DNA from: Chamaecyparis obtusa
Taxonomy: Eukaryota; Streptophyta; Pinopsida; Cupressales; Cupressaceae
Assembly: GCA_027943335.1 (NCBI GenBank)
Contig: BSBK01000879.1
Location: forward strand, 124,001-188,000
Reading direction: 5' to 3'
DNA: 64,000 nt
The notes below the pieces were generated by a model that was not told the DNA's origin, did no database searches, and saw only the letters and a program-made list of their open reading frames with translations. Both the position numbers and the translations under genes were made by a program. Below, piece by piece: positions 22,326 through 34,464 of this stretch (the stretch's first letter is position 1; every line of letters starts with the position of its first letter).

Positions 22326-24299
22326 TTGAAATTAGTCAATAGTACATTTTGTAGGGAGCTTAAGTGCGTTCCTCAAATATACTCATTATGAATATTAATA
22401 CGAAATCGTGAGTGATGGGCACGAGGAAACAGACTTGAATAAGCCATTTTAACCAAATCAAAGTCAAGTCAATTTTGTTTCTTAGGATCGATTCCTTCAT
22501 CTCCTTACCACTCCAATACAATGAGTCATTTCTACGGACTGATTCAAAATTTGCAAGCGTCTCCATCTGTTGAAATGACGTTGGTGGTAGCGGGTACTTG
22601 CTTGCAAGCTATGTAAAACGAATCTTCCCACAACAAATATATCAGGGAAATCGAGCCTGATTAGTTGCGTGTATAAGCAGTAATTGGTACTGATTGTCAG
22701 TATTGGTTGACTATGACTCAATCAAAGTCTTTTGTCCTGATTGTCAGTATTGGGGAAACATAACTCTCATCATAGTTGTCATCGTATAATAAAACGTGAC
22801 TGTCATCATAAATAAGTTTCTGAGAACGGAGGAAGCAGACATAAAAAACCAAGCATCCATCGTGCTTTAAATTGCTCTCCTAGACCTTTCCATGCATTTA
22901 ATCCTCTCAGTGGGGCCGGTAATTAGTATGCTGTCCACAATGAATTTCGGGGGTTTGATCGTAACATTGCGTCACTCCAGTACAGCGTGTTTGAGGGGTT
23001 ATCATTGTTACCTACTACACATTGGCATTCTAGTCATTAGGAAGCAGGCTCGAAAGAAACACGCACCTTCGCTTTCATTTCCGGCCATGCAATCATCCAA
23101 TTTGGACGTAATACAATTGTTCATTTTGGAAGAATGCAGGCATCATTGATTTTTTTTAAAAAAAAAAATTTTTAGATTGTTCATTTTGGAAGAATAAAGG
23201 CATCATTGATTTTCATTTTTTTAGATTTTTTTATTTACTATTATTAAGTTATATTAGTAAAATAGTAACTATAATATATTAATAGTTATTTACATAGTCG
23301 AACTTTTTATTCTTCACTTTAAATTGAAGAAAATACCTTTTTAAATAATTAGAAAGTAGACAATACAAATTTTAATTATTTGTTTTTTTTCTTATCTATT
23401 AAGAAATAGACACAATAAAAAATGGCAATTGAATATTCTTATTGTTCTACATTGACAATTTCCATATTTAGATTTAATTGTGTAGATTTTTTTTTCATAA
23501 TCTTACATCAAAGTAACTAAAAAAATTAAATTTAAATAATTGAATGAAATGTATCTCTTGTTCTAAAAAACAACCAATCATGTAATGCTACATCAATTGC
23601 ACAAGTATGGGTGTCCCTTTTGTACGACCATTGGTTTCACTTTTTGGGGGGTTGTTTTGGACATCTTGACAAATAGCATGTTGATGTGGCATCATATTTG
23701 ATGATGTGGTCCTGAAACCTTGGTCATTACAAAGGGACATGCCAAGTTGATATAGAATATTGGGAGTGATTTGAGATTTCCATGTACGATTTTGAGAAGT
23801 ACTAATTTAGGGTCCTTAACTACTAGGTCCTCTCTCCTAAGTGATTTCAAATTATTCATATTAAGGTTTGCATTTAGAATCACTTAAATATTTAGATAAG
23901 AAAATTAAAAAACTTGAAACAGAGCAAGAAGACAACAATATGCATTGTAAAAAATTTGGAGGTCTATTAAATCCTCTAAAACCATCTCCAATGGGTAATC
24001 CCCTCAATATGTATTCTGATTCAAGATTTGTAGATTTAAAAGAGAATCCATTCATTGGTAAGATTTGTACATCTCTTCTTGTTGCCTCCCCTCTAAGAGA
24101 TGTTACAATCAACAAACTCAGCAAATTAGGAGTTTCTTTTGGGCCAAATGGGGCAATAAAAAAGGCCTTCCAAAAGTTCAACAACTGGTGACCATTTAAT
24201 AGTTTTTTTTTCTTTTTGTCCACTCCTTGCCATGAGAACTTCCTAAAGGATTGAAAATAGCCTAACATGTGAAGTATCCAATCTTTCCTTTTAAAATTA

Positions 24300-24730
24300 T
24301 TTATTAACAACTCCTTCCAAATATCTCCTTGGCGCCTCGACTCAACTCTAAATGAAAATACAATCTAAGTCATGCAAAATGGAACAAGTCAAGCTATCAA
24401 ATTCGGAGGACAAAAGCTGATGCTTAGTCTTAACTAACAGAATAGAAAGTATTCAACATAAAGTTGCACATTGGTGATCATTTGTCCTTCATCTTCCCAC
24501 CCCCAGTTTGTTCATTTTGCTCAAAAGGAGTCTCTTTAAAAAATCCTTTGTGGTTTTGTGACCATGCTCACCAATTGTGGTCCTCCTTCTTTATGACCCT
24601 ATCAACACATTTTCCTCAAGCACGGTCTTCAAAAACTACACTCATTGGACTTCCATCTCACAACAATATCATTACCTAAAGTTTAAGATATGTTATTATT
24701 AACTTCATTTGGAGACTTAGATGCCTTGTT
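24300..24730 (+). pseudogene. Old LINE remnant: zinc-binding C-terminus
   Basis: Similar to 52260-52690. Frames read through FPSSSHPQ, then VHFAQKESLKNALWFCGHAHQLW, resembling the zf-RVT region (C/H pattern then HxLW) at the C-terminus of plant L1-type ORF2. Broken in several frames. Confidence 0.45.
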
Positions 24731-24768
24731 GTTTTCTCTAAGTCCTTTTTCCCTCTTCCAGGTGAACT

Positions 24769-26127
24769 CTAGATGCTTTGTCCAAGCTTAATGGAAGTAT
24801 CATCTTTGGAAATTGGAAGTGGGGTAAGGTTATTTTGATTGTCAATAAGCTCAACAGTGTAAGTAGTAGTGTGATCTTGCTTAGGAGAAGACTTAAGACA
24901 TGGTGGAATGCATGAGAAAGGATGTGTAGGATTAAAAGAACCCTGAAGCAAATAAGAGACATTAGGAAAAGGAGTGGATGACATGGAGGGTTCTTGATCT
25001 TGATCCTTCTTTATGTTCTTTTCTTTATCATTTTTAGAGTCCTTTTGACATGGAGCCACTTCTAAGGACAAGGAAGCATGTTGAAATTGTATGGAAGACT
25101 TTGGAAGAGATGGTGAAGGACTAGCTGAAGTAGGCATTATAGCGTATAAAAGCTTAGGCTCTTTGGGTTTAGAATTATTGAAAGTATTTGCAGCCAAGTG
25201 AAGGTTAGCTTGAGTTTCTTTAAGAGGTAGCCCTTGAGGATAACTATAGGAAACTGCATGAAAAGTATTAGGACCTTTGGTGGATGAAGGACTTGTGAAA
25301 GATTTGAAAGACTTGGAAGCTTTAGGAAATGTATGGGCATTGGAGGAAGTAGGGGATGGAAGGGAACCATCACAAGACAAAGGTTCAGCATTAACATGAT
25401 CTTTCTTGAGAGTATAATCTTTATTTTCAGCATGAGAGTTCTTAGAGGAGAGATCCTTATAGTATTGACGTTTATAATCAGCGCGGAAAGCTTTATCTTC
25501 CTCAAGTGAAGTAGATGTATCATCTAGGTATTGTGCACAGAAATCATCAAAGTCTCTTTAAAAATCAGAATCATATGGATCACCATCATGATCTATCCAA
25601 TGTGATGTCCCATTTCCAGAAAGCACGAGCACATGACAAGGAGGACTCTTAGGAACAGAGGTGTCATAGGCATCATTATATTGTCTGTCATCATAGTCAT
25701 CAAAGATGGGTATGTCACTCTTTGTGGAAGATGTATCATAAGGATTGTCACGTTGCTCATTATGGTATGTCTTGAGAAGAGAAGTAAGACTCTTGGGAGA
25801 AGTAGAAGAGGCACGAGATCGTGGAGAAGAGGAAGGTGAAGACCTAGTGGAGGAAGAAGACTTGGAAGATGAGGAAGAATGAAAAGACTTAGAAGATGAA
25901 AGACATTTGGAAGGAGGTTGTGATAGGATCATGCGTATGATCCTAAAAAAGGCGTATGATTTAATCATTTTTTCTTTTATTTCTGTCATAAACTTATCAC
26001 TCATGGAATTTTTGGAGGAATAATACTCTTTGAATTGAGCAATGAGTTCGAGATCATCCCTTTTCAAGAGAGGTTCCATAACAAGATAGTTGAAATTCAT
26101 GATTCTAGAAGAGGAGGAATCAAGCAT
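24769..26127 (-). pseudogene. Ser-rich ORF beside an LTR-type primer site
   Basis: One frame of 453 codons from ATG 26127 with a single internal stop (TAA 25558-25560), closing at TAG 24769-24771. The first 60 residues are mixed and charged (MEPLLKRDDLELIAQFKEYY). Then comes a long Ser/Arg-rich region (residues 75-120), then acidic, Lys-rich and Ser/Pro stretches. On the same strand TGGTATCA (26298-26291) lies about 165 nt upstream and matches the core of the initiator-Met-tRNA primer site of plant LTR elements. I take it as the 5' fragment of an LTR element, perhaps a gag or extra ORF. I do not recognise the protein. The fragment interrupts repeat R. Confidence 0.4.
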
Positions 26128-26514
26128 GGAAGTGATAGAAGAGATGAATAGAAGAAAGTAGAGTAGATAATAAGAGGAAAAGAATCAAGAAGACGTGAAG
26201 AGTTTAGGAAGAAGAGAAAGGATGAAATGGGAGACTAAGAAGACATGAGAGATGTGGAAGAAAGAAGACCAAGAGTCATTTTGTGCAACTTGATACCATT
26301 TAAGTTCATTTGGATGTTGAGCAACATGTCATAGCACCTAAGATTTGACCCAGACCAACCAAGGATGACTAGAAATGACAAGAATCAGTTTGAATAGGCT
26401 GTAAAAACTGGATTTCTGACAAATTTGACCAATCTCTGACAACTTTGACTTTGGTTTTGATACGAGTTTTGAAATTTTAGGATGACTTTTGACACCAGAG
26501 GGGATTTTTGCTTC
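26128..26514 (-). other. Leader and possible LTR end upstream of the Ser-rich ORF
   Basis: Pyrimidine-rich leader (minus strand) then the TGGTATCA primer-site-like motif. Beyond it to 26514 the sequence would be LTR if the reading is right, but no partner LTR is in the window to test it. Confidence 0.3.
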
Positions 26515-27682
26515 AGATTTGATGATGTGGTCCTGAAACCTTGGTCATTACAAAGGGACATGCCAAGTAAGTTGATATAGAATATTGGGAGTGATTTGAG
26601 ATTTACATGTACGATTTTGAGAAGTACTAATTTAGGGTCCTTAACTACTAGGTCCTCTCTCCTAAGTGATTTCAAATTACGCATCTAAGGTTTGCATTTA
26701 GAATCACTCAAATATTTAGATAAGAAAATAAAAAAAGCTTGAAATAGAGCAGGAAGACAACAATATGCATTGTAAAAAATTGGAGGTCTATTGAATCCTC
26801 TAAAACCATCTCCAACGGGTAATCCCCTCAATATGTATTTTGATTCAAGATTTGTAGATTTAAAAGAGAATCCATTCATTGGTAAGATTTGTACATCTCT
26901 TCTTGTTGCCTCCCCTCTAAGAGATGTTACAATCAACAAACTCAGCTAATTAGGAGTTTCCTTTAGGCCAAATGGGGTAATAAAAAAGGCCTTCCAACAT
27001 CCTCATGGAATCAATGCATCCAATCAAAAGATAATTGGTGGTTTGGGAATTATTGACCCATATACCCAAGCCACATGTCTTACTACAAATTGGATTGTTG
27101 GGGCTTTAGATGGAGAGGCTCCTTGAAAGTTCTTAGTTCTACATCACGTTAATTTGAGAGATAAACTACTTCTTGCCCCCTTTTTCAAAACCCATGTGGA
27201 TTTGCCCCTTTAATTCTATTTCCAGTTTTCTTGGAAAATACCTTCTAATAGGTTGTACTGGTCTGATCAATTCTTGAGTCATGGCATGAGCTTTGGTACT
27301 TCTTCCATTTGGTAGAACGACTTAGACCAACAACATAGAAAACCTCTAGGGGTATTTAAAAACGTCAAGGAAAAACATTTGTTCCAAAAAGGAATTCAAA
27401 ATTTTAATGATGTGGGATTCCACCAATTTTAATTGGATACCATGGCACCAACTCAAAGCCCAATTCAAGTTATTCTCTTTTGATAAATATTTTCTTTCAG
27501 AAGTTCAACAACTGGTGACCATTTAATAGTTTTTTTTTTCTTTTTGTCCACTCCTTGCCATGAGAACTTCCTAAAGGATTGAAAATAGCCTAACATGCGA
27601 AGTATCCAATCTTTTCCTTTTAAAATTATTTATTGACGGCTCCTTCCAAATATCTCCTTGGTGTGTGCTCAAAAGATGTCAC
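26515..27682 (+). repeat. Repeat R, partial copy with LINE remnant
   Basis: Closely similar to 44300-45458 and 51230-52250. The stretch 26985-27660 translates in pieces to GGLGIIDPYTQATCLTTNW and similar, the region between RT and the zinc finger of plant L1 ORF2 (compare GGLGLLDPRTQGICLAAKW in the LINE at 41460). The copy ends at AAAAGATGTCAC, the same point where Tat-2 interrupts the other copy. Confidence 0.7.
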
Positions 27683-28387
27683 TATAAAAATACATGTTTT
27701 CAAAATAAGATAGTTACAACTACGACAAAAGAAGATGCTTCTACTATGTCAAATGTTAAAATAAAATGGGATGGTTGTGCTTTGTCTCACAAGGAAGAAG
27801 ATAATCATAAACTTGTGAAATAGAAACAACCACTTACAAAAAATGATAGAGCCCCAAAAGCTATTAACATATGTACTTGCAAACCATTAATGAAACACCT
27901 ACTTAATCATGTAGTCTTTCTGAAATGATACATTTTCGCAAAAAATATTTGTAAATCTAGTAATGCATTTGTCAATGTTTTATCTTTGCTGTCCATTGAA
28001 ATTTTTTTTTAAAAATACCATAGGGCAGCCAATTTGCAAATAGTGCATTAAAGCTATTTCATCCAGCCAAATTATATATTTTTTGTGCCATAGAACATAA
28101 TACACGATAAACAAATATAAATTATCCATTCACTAACTTCTCTAGAAGAAAGACTTGTGTGTAAATGCATATTTCTTTTGCACAAATCAGACAATTAGAC
28201 TACAAGAGAGAACATTAATATAGTTTAGATGGTATTATTAGATCAATATACCTATTGATTTTGATAAAGTACAACAAGCACTACGTAGGAAAATTATTGA
28301 AACAAGGATAATAGCAGTTAGGTTTAAACATGAACTAGAATATGAAAATACATATGTGTGTAAGAAAATGTTAGACCAACTTGTATA
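27683..28387. other. Unassigned AT-rich stretch
   Basis: No open frame of note and no motif recognised. Confidence 0.4.
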
Positions 28388-30909
28388 ATGAATGCTAAAT
28401 ACTCTTTTCACATATATATACTCAATGGATTTCAGTCAAAATAGATTCAGTCGGAACTAGTTTGACCAGAATGATTTTAGTCGAAACCCCTGTGCCAAGT
28501 GGCCCCCATGTCACTTCCACATGGGTTTAGCATGAACACTTATAGCCGAAACCATTTCGGTCAAATTCATTCTAGCCGAACCTATTTTGTTGGCCCAAAG
28601 TGCGACACAAGTCCATACTTTTACCCAGGAATGACTGGCTTGGGATGTGGTCTCATCAGATTTCTTGTAAGAGGGTTATGTTTTCCATGGAAGATCTGAG
28701 GATCTACTATGGTCTTGTAAGAATCTAGGCATTATAGTCTTTGTTTAAGTCATAAATCAAACATATCCTTGTCCAACTAAGCTTATTTTCGGAAAACAAC
28801 TATCAAAGCAAAATATCATTTTGTTTATATTTAGAAATATATTTTTTGAGATCCTAACTCTTCCTATAAGGTCATTCTAAGTGCACCAGTTGTAGTCTAC
28901 TCAGTATAATGGTAAAATTGATGATCGTCCCTTGATCTATATGGTTGGATAAGGCATAGTTTTTTTTTGAAATAAATTAAAATATTATCATGAAATTTTT
29001 CATATGATAGGCAAGAATGTCGGTAAAATTCCAACATGATTGAGACCTTATCCTAGCTTAGAACCCATAAAGAGAACTCATAAATTTGTTGCCAACTTTT
29101 GCATCAAATGGTGATAAAAGTTAAGAAGAATCAAGTATCTATTAATGTCATTGAAAACCGTCATAAAAGTTTTGCAATAAAATTGGGTTTAAAAAGGTTA
29201 AATATTAATTAGGTATGCACAAGCTACTTCTCTGAAACATATAAAAATAATCACGAGATGAATAAATATCAATAATTTAAGTACAAGTTTTCAAACAAAA
29301 AAAAAGCTAAATAAATTGGAATAAAGAAAGTGCACTAAATTATAATTTTTGGATTGAAAACATAAGATATAAAATGCACCAGAAAAGGAAACAAGAAATA
29401 ATAAAGATTAAAAAGTACAAATAAAATTTCACATGTGAAAAACAAATTAATACTTCCAAGATATTTAGAAAATCTTTTTTAATGTTAAAAAGATGAAAAT
29501 CTAAAATATAATTTATAAGTTATTTTAAAAAATTTAGAAATAAATTTCACATTAATAATTTATTCAATTTTAAAATTTAACATTGTTATATTTAACATTC
29601 AATTTTTAGAAATTATAACATAGATCTCTCTTATGATAGCCTTTTGACTATTCACTACTGATTTTAACAATGCATCTTTTATATTCACCGTGGTGATCTA
29701 GAAATTGATGAATAACTTTTGAGCAAAACAATTCTCATTTCGATTTGTAGGAATTTTATTTTAATTTTAAATAATATTTGTAGAAAGTTATACAATTCAT
29801 TTTTATGCATTTTATAAAATGCACATTTCTCTCTATTTTTTTGTCCATCCTAATTTAAGGATGGAATCCATTGATATGTCAGATTAACATGTCATAAATA
29901 TTTTTAAAATATCATATTCTAAAATTCTTTGCTTTTCTATTGACTCAATCTAAATTTTAAATTTATAACAAATTAGAAAATAAGTTAAAATGACATAACG
30001 ATTGTAACTCCATTACAATCTTACCGTAAGCTTGTCAAGTTGTTAATGAAACAAAACATGCCATTAGAAGCATGAACTAAAATTCATAGAGAAAAATGAT
30101 AGCTTAAAGACAAATCACCAACCTAATCTTAACTAAGACTTCCTTTCAAAATTATATAAGCAAAAACTGGTATATTGTAAATTAAATTAATGTATCATAA
30201 ATGCACATATAAAATTGTACTCTCCAACATATTAACTTATTTTTTGTTGTGATATTTCTATTAAGATTCAAGTGTGTAGTTTTTGACTCATTTTTGGTGA
30301 GTGGTGGTTCACAAGAACCCATCTCTCATGAGAATGAATAGAACACTTGACACCTGTAATTAGACATATAACTATACACTAGACACATGTAACTATACAG
30401 TTATAACTATACACTAGACAGCCACTAAACTCTCTGCAAAACACACTAAAGACAGAAAAAAGAAAACTGTTAAACTTTTTCTCTTTTTAGATTTGCAAAA
30501 ACACAACAACTTTTTTGCAATTTTTGTGTGGTTTTCTACCACACAATATACAGATTATGAAGAACATATGATGAAAATTTAGCAAAAATCTATTGTGTTT
30601 TCCATTTTTTGAAATTAGTCAGTAATACATTTTGTAGAGAGCTTAAGTGCGTTCCTCAAATATGCTCATTATGAATATTAATACGAAATCATGAGTGATA
30701 GGCACGAGGAAACAGACTTGAATAAGCCATTTTAATAAAATCAAAGTCAAGTCAATTTTGTTCCTTCATCTCCTTACCACTCCAATACAACGAGTCATTT
30801 CTATGGACTGATTCAGAATTTGCAAGCGTCTCCATTTGTTGAAATGACGCGGGTAGTTGCTTGCAAGCTATGTAAAATGAAATTGTCATTGAAAACTTGA
30901 CTCTACGAA
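28388..30909 (+). repeat. Repeat R, copy 2, left half
   Basis: Matches copy 1 at 20388-21535 and again at 22321-22616. Between them 29558-30610 is an AT-rich block with no match in copy 1 and no gene. The LINE splits copy 2 at 30909; the rest continues at 42874. Confidence 0.75.
30873..30909 (+). repeat. 37-bp target duplication, left
   Basis: Starts TAAAATGAAATTG and ends CTCTACGAA. Identical over 37 bp to 42874-42910. Marks the left edge of the LINE insertion. Confidence 0.85.
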
Positions 30910-31070
30910 AATGATGCTCTGCAACACGACGACAAGGGAAAAAAGGCTTTGCAACGCGAAAACGACGCACACGAAGGTTTCTGCTTTGCAACGTTTCTGC
31001 TAACTCGCCACTCTGTCATGCTCCGCCGTTTGAACGAGGGTTTCTGTTTGCTGCACTGCTGCGTTCGAGG

Positions 31071-32450
31071 ATGCGGCTTAAGACTGAAGCTCGGGGAGGG
31101 GGGGGTTCTTCAACTGTCGCTGGTGATGAAGTCAATCCTTCCAAGGCTGATGTTGATTCTGTCGTGGGTGATAGCTCTCATCCGAATGGGCCTATGGAAC
31201 ATGGAAACAGCGCTCCTGGGGTCCCTTTGGCTGATGGCTCTCAACCTACTACACCAGGTGTTCAAGTAAGCAAAGAACCTATTATTGTCAAAGAGCCCTC
31301 CGATGCTGAAGCAAGTAAAACCTTGGAGTTTTATCTTCCTGATGATGTTATGGATTGCATTGCTGATTGTCAGGATAGATCGGTTATTTTGTTCTTTTTA
31401 AGGGGAGTTCCTTCTGAAACAGATTTCTGTAAATGGACCAAAATGAATTGGGAAAACAGGGGTTGGGAAATTGAAGCTTTCAGAGGCCTAGGCAAGGGTT
31501 ATGTCTCTTGTAAATTTAAACATGCTGAACATGCTCATGCTATTTTACAATACGGAACATGGGTTATTTGTGTGCAGATATGTTATCTGCAAGCTTGGAC
31601 CTTAGAATTTCATCCTGAAGGACCTTCCAGGTCTCGTTATCCTATGTGGGTGGAGCTTCCTTTCTTGAATCTTGCTCTCAGACCCTTTCTCAACAAAATA
31701 GTTGCCCAACTTTGCAGGGTCATTTGGTGTAAGAACAACTTTGATAAATTTGCGAGTTTAAGGGTTCATCCAAGAGTCTGTGTTGAAATGGACCTCACTA
31801 ACCCCTTACCTGAGAACATTAAGCTTATTGGACCGGGCTTTGAGTTTCTTCAGCCATTAGTTTATCTGAACAAGCCTAATGCTTGCTTTTTTTGTCGCCA
31901 AGAAGGTCATTTAATTAGGGACTTCCCTGCCAGAAGGCAGAAATTGAGTCAAAATCAAGTCTTCTCTCAAGCCAATCAAACTCAAGTGACAAACCAGCCA
32001 TCTGTATCTACCATGCCTAAATATATTATTCAGGTTCAAGAGAAAAACAAAGCTTCCAACGTCACTAACACGGATGAAGATGATGATCAAATTGTCTCTC
32101 CTTATAAAGATGTTGTTATGGAAGATGGATGGAAAACAATTAGAAAACGGAAAGAGCCATCTAAGTCATCTAGAAAGATTAGCTACCCCACCCAAAGGGC
32201 TCTCAAATCTCCCCATCACAACTCTAATTCTTTTGTTACCCCTTCTTCCCCTTCTTCTAGGCAAAGATCTAAGTCTCCAGCTCCCAAAGATTCAAACATC
32301 CCTACTGAAAGCCATGTGGTCAGACCTAGATCAAGGTCTCTATCGATTGTTAAGTCTGATTTGGGATCCTCCAATCAAACTCTTGCACTTGCTAATCGTT
32401 TTGATGTCTTGCCACAAGAAGACACTCCTCCCACTGTGTCCTTGTCATGA
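31071..32450 (+). CDS. LINE ORF1 (nucleic-acid-binding protein)
   Basis: 459 codons, ATG to TGA, no internal stop. The N-terminal 80 residues are disordered. A DUF4283-like domain typical of plant L1 ORF1 follows (DRSVILFFLRGVPSETDFCKW, then GKGYVSCKF and MWVELPFLN). Near residue 270 is a zinc knuckle CFFCRQEGHLIRDF in which the last Cys is Phe, so the CCHC site is broken. The C-terminal third is basic and Ser/Pro-rich. The stop overlaps the ORF2 start as ATGA. ORF1p coats LINE RNA. Intact length suggests this is a fairly young insertion compared with the Tat elements. Confidence 0.85.
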   Translation: MRLKTEARGGGGSSTVAGDEVNPSKADVDSVVGDSSHPNGPMEHGNSAPGVPLADGSQPTTPGVQVSKEPIIVKEPSDAEASKTLEFYLPDDVMDCIADCQDRSVILFFLRGVPSETDFCKWTKMNWENRGWEIEAFRGLGKGYVSCKFKHAEHAHAILQYGTWVICVQICYLQAWTLEFHPEGPSRSRYPMWVELPFLNLALRPFLNKIVAQLCRVIWCKNNFDKFASLRVHPRVCVEMDLTNPLPENIKLIGPGFEFLQPLVYLNKPNACFFCRQEGHLIRDFPARRQKLSQNQVFSQANQTQVTNQPSVSTMPKYIIQVQEKNKASNVTNTDEDDDQIVSPYKDVVMEDGWKTIRKRKEPSKSSRKISYPTQRALKSPHHNSNSFVTPSSPSSRQRSKSPAPKDSNIPTESHVVRPRSRSLSIVKSDLGSSNQTLALANRFDVLPQEDTPPTVSLS

Positions 32451-33304
32451 ATATTAAAATTCTGTCATGTAACGTAAGAGGGATGTCCCTCCCTCATCGC
32501 AAATATGGTGTTCGAGATGCCATTGCCAATTGGAAACCTGATATCATTTTTCTACAAGAAGTCAAAATTAGCGGTCCTCGCCTCTCTTCCTCCCTTTTCC
32601 ATACATGGAGAGATGCCTCCTTTTTTCATACACTACATTGTGATGGTAGAGGTGGGGTGGTTCTTGGTTTGGCTCCGTGGATCCATAAGTTTGTCATCAA
32701 TGTTGGTGAGGATCCTTCTCATAGCTGCATGTGGGTACTCACCTTCATTAATGGACAACCTATTGGATTTTTCTCGGTTTATGCACCTAATACCTCTAAA
32801 GACAGAAGTGACTTGTGGGATTGGATGGCTAAGAACCTTCCTCAGGCTGATTGGGTTATAGGTGGTGACTTCAACATGGTAGATTATCCAAATGACCGCA
32901 GTTGGTTCAGTCATTCTAAACTAGGTAATGAAGAATTTGAAAAATGGTTATTTTGTCGCAACGCCATTGGTGTGATAGATCCTATCCATGACAAGGAGTC
33001 TAGCCATGATAATAATTGGTTCACTTGCTCAAACTGCAGATTTGGGGAAGAAAGGAAACTTAGTAGGTTAGACTGATTTTATATCTCCCCCAATCTTCGT
33101 ATTGTTCAGGATGATGCTGGTCTTGCTGTTAGAGTTGACTACACTTGTACTCTTTCCAATCATTTCCCCATTATTTGTTCAGTCTCAGGGTCTGCAATGG
33201 ATAATGGGACTTCCAAGCTGCCATACAAGCTTAATACTTCTCACCTCAGGAACCCTTCATGTGTTGTCGCTCTCATTGGGTTATGGAATTCCATCCTGAA
33301 GGCC
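32447..33304 (+). pseudogene. LINE ORF2 endonuclease part
   Basis: Apurinic-type endonuclease: ILSCNVRG at the start, IIFLQEVK with the catalytic Glu, GGDFNMV, then SRLD and the last box LSNHFPII. The usual S-D-H is S-N-H here, so a catalytic Asp is lost. One in-frame TGA at 33074 follows SRLD, where relatives have Arg. The frame then runs to a TAG at 33308, where the inserted block begins. The enzyme nicks target DNA for target-primed reverse transcription. Confidence 0.85.
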
Positions 33305-34464
33305 AAGTGTTAGCTCTTTTTCATGTAGAATCGCCAATATAGTTTTCAGACTTGACTCTCGGGTTCTCAACTCCGGATTCTCAAAGGGAAAAGGCTAATT
33401 GATAAGGACCACATCCTTCTTCTACTTCGGGCTCCACATACCCAGGCGGGTGTACCTATATTCAGACTTAATGCTCCACAATGATATTAACGGAAGCAAA
33501 CATTTATTTGCAGAAAAATGGCAAGTGTGACAAGGATAGACTCCTTCTTCTTTTCGAGCTTTGAACTTAGGCAGGTTAACCCCTTTTAGATCTACTTCTT
33601 GAAAGGATCACAACAATAGTTCATATCCTTGATACAAACTTTATCTTCTCATTCGTTCAAAATATACACAAAAGTAAATTATTATTTGAATTTTGTTGAG
33701 GGTGAGCTTTCTACAAATCGAGGATAGACCAGTGCCTTATCTTCGGGTATAGAGTCAAATAGTGAAACATATACTTACAACAATCTTCTAAATGAAACAC
33801 AAACAAATCCCAGATGAAGTGCCTTACAATTCATCCTCTCTTAAACACGTTTGATCATCAAATCCTTGCCAAATTCCTAAGCTCTCAGAAATTAACCTAA
33901 AGACATTACCCTTTCCTTGAAAGGAGCTAGAGATTAAAATCACAGATACCTTGTAAATGGTATATCAAAACTACCTTATAGATTCAATACACAAAAGTTA
34001 TATAATTCAAACAAGAAGACAATTGAAATCATGCAAGGGAATTCTTTTATATTCCAATAAAATCTCACTGTACCAATACATTTCAAAATCTGATAAAATA
34101 TTCTAAGATTTCAATAATGGCGTCAAGCCTCTACAGTATATTTTTCAACCTCCTTCAAATGAACAAAAGACTTACTATTTATAACATAGCCATCTTGGAA
34201 TCCTCGAAAGGATGCAACAAGCTTGGGATGGCTAGAAAAGATCCTATACTAGAGACAAGATTACAAACTGACAAACAGATTGTAACAACACATTACAAAG
34301 ATCTTTTTTCAAACAAATCCACAAGTGGCATCTTTGTCCAAAGATATTTCAGAGCAGTTGTTGAATTCACTACATGAATGATGACCGCCATCCGGCTAAT
34401 TTACATCATCCTTTGTTTGAAACTTGCTCTCCCTCATTTTCTAGATCAGATGTCATCTGCAACT

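Larger units (their letters stand above)
20388..24786 (+). repeat. Dispersed repeat R, copy 1
   Basis: Starts at GCTAAATACTCTTTTCACA and is closely similar to 28388-30909 joined to 42874-45458. Differences: 21536-22320 is replaced (here by a DCD-containing block), 28 bp are missing at 22617 where copy 2 carries them, a deletion at about 24168 removes roughly 500 bp (CTTCCAA joined to AAGTTCAAC), and 22740 lacks one short block. The right part contains remnants of an old LINE. Short ORFs on both strands here are shadows of that remnant. Confidence 0.75.

Noticed and set aside
23692..24310. Minus-strand ORFs repeated at about 23.9, 26.7, 44.5 and 51.4 kb, suggesting a conserved gene
   Set aside because: They recur only because repeat R is copied, and frame-breaking differences among copies show no protein constraint.
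31071..32450. Intact LINE ORF1 as evidence for an active element
   Set aside because: ORF2 has lost its catalytic Asp, carries stops and a frameshift, and is split by an insertion.
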